A stretch of 64,000 nucleotides of DNA from contig NC_133063.1 in NCBI RefSeq assembly GCF_048771995.1, positions 28,166,810 to 28,230,809 of the forward strand. Reading direction: 5' to 3'. Of the stretch, positions 63,681-64,000 are shown one piece after another. Source of the stretch: Taeniopygia guttata. Its lineage: Eukaryota; Chordata; Aves; Passeriformes; Estrildidae. Position numbers and translations under genes: made by a program. A model generated the notes under the pieces. It saw only the letters and a program-made list of their open reading frames with translations. It was not told the DNA's origin and ran no database searches. Position 1 is the stretch's first letter. Each line of letters starts with the position of its first letter.

Positions 63681-64000
63681 AGTTATCTGACCTTTTGAAA
63701 GAACGGCTTGTGTGCTACTCTGTGCCACTGTTATATTGAATTAGAAATCAAAATCTAATAATGAGTATGAAACTAAATATATTTTCCCTGTGTGTCACTG
63801 CTGTTACAGTCAAGGGTGTTGTCAATATTAAAATTTAAATACCACCTCCTCTTCAGTGTGATGACCCATCCTTAAGGGGAAGGTGGATCATCACATTCAC
63901 TCATCACCGCTGAATAAAGTTGTTTTTTATTGCAACTTTACAGATTAGCAGTTCCTTAGTTCCCATATTGCTCTCCAAAGCACAGGGGTAGCCTAAAATG

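Larger units (their letters stand above)
45375..64000 (+). other. ZNF608: ZNF608 intron following the first coding exon (continues beyond window)
   Basis: It starts with GTAGGA. I found no reading frame matching the next expected ZNF608 segment (VDPLFTVP onward, or the zinc finger), so the remaining 18.6 kb appears intronic. About 45.66-46.31 kb is somewhat richer in GC and ends with an AATAAA. Elsewhere it is AT-rich with homopolymers, TA/TG microsatellites (51740-51754, 54465-54535), a T/G-rich tract near 62.15-62.31 kb and some conserved-looking segments (48.39-48.61 and 63.29-63.68 kb). Long introns carrying enhancers are common in this gene class, but none is demonstrated here. Confidence 0.75.

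Noticed and set aside
63855..63900. Imperfect foldback around GTGATGA...TCATCAC
   Set aside because: Only about 46 nt with mismatches; too short for a microRNA precursor and no sign of a mobile element end.
1..64000. CRISPR arrays, bacterial operons, rRNA or tRNA genes
   Set aside because: The sequence is vertebrate nuclear DNA; no regularly spaced repeats, no tRNA-like cloverleaf and no rRNA stretch were recognised.

Overview
The window reads as vertebrate nuclear DNA, most likely from a bird. It is AT-rich, full of short homopolymer and TA/TG/TTTG tracts, and carries almost no long coding sequence. The only clear interspersed repeat is one decayed CR1-type LINE fragment, on the minus strand at about 27.25-27.93 kb. 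A sparse repeat load dominated by CR1 is typical of avian genomes, though turtles and crocodilians also carry CR1. Species cannot be read from the sequence.

One protein-coding gene is secure: the 5' end of ZNF608 on the plus strand. Its first coding exon (ATG at 44490, splice donor after 45374) encodes residues 1-295. These include the acidic N-terminal block shared with the paralog ZNF609 and a basic, nuclear-localisation-like end. Later exons, including the zinc finger, are not visible; the rest of the window to 64000 looks like the large following intron.

Layout. 1-36.8 kb is an AT-rich gene desert with microsatellites, short foldbacks, a 48-bp perfect inverted repeat (12775-12822 and 13473-13520) and the CR1 remnant. 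36.8-43.4 kb is the promoter zone: several CpG-rich patches (about 37.15-37.44, 39.59-39.67, 40.5-41.0, 41.55-42.15 and 42.4-42.7 kb) with CCAAT boxes, GC boxes and E2F- and M-box-like sites. A 5'UTR exon probably ends at a consensus donor at 43378/43379. A 949-nt intron would then run to an acceptor at 44327/44328, just ahead of the coding exon. 45.4-64 kb is intron, with low-complexity tracts, a possible intronic polyadenylation signal near 46.3 kb and some conserved-looking non-repetitive stretches.

I found no evidence for a complete novel system. The best items for follow-up are the inverted repeat; the architecture of the coding exon, which could support a circular RNA like that of ZNF609; a stop/start-overlapping pair of upstream ORFs; a possible truncated 315-residue read-through isoform; and two CpG-island modules with nearly identically spaced convergent CCAAT boxes. 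All regulatory and RNA calls are read by eye, without alignment or expression data.
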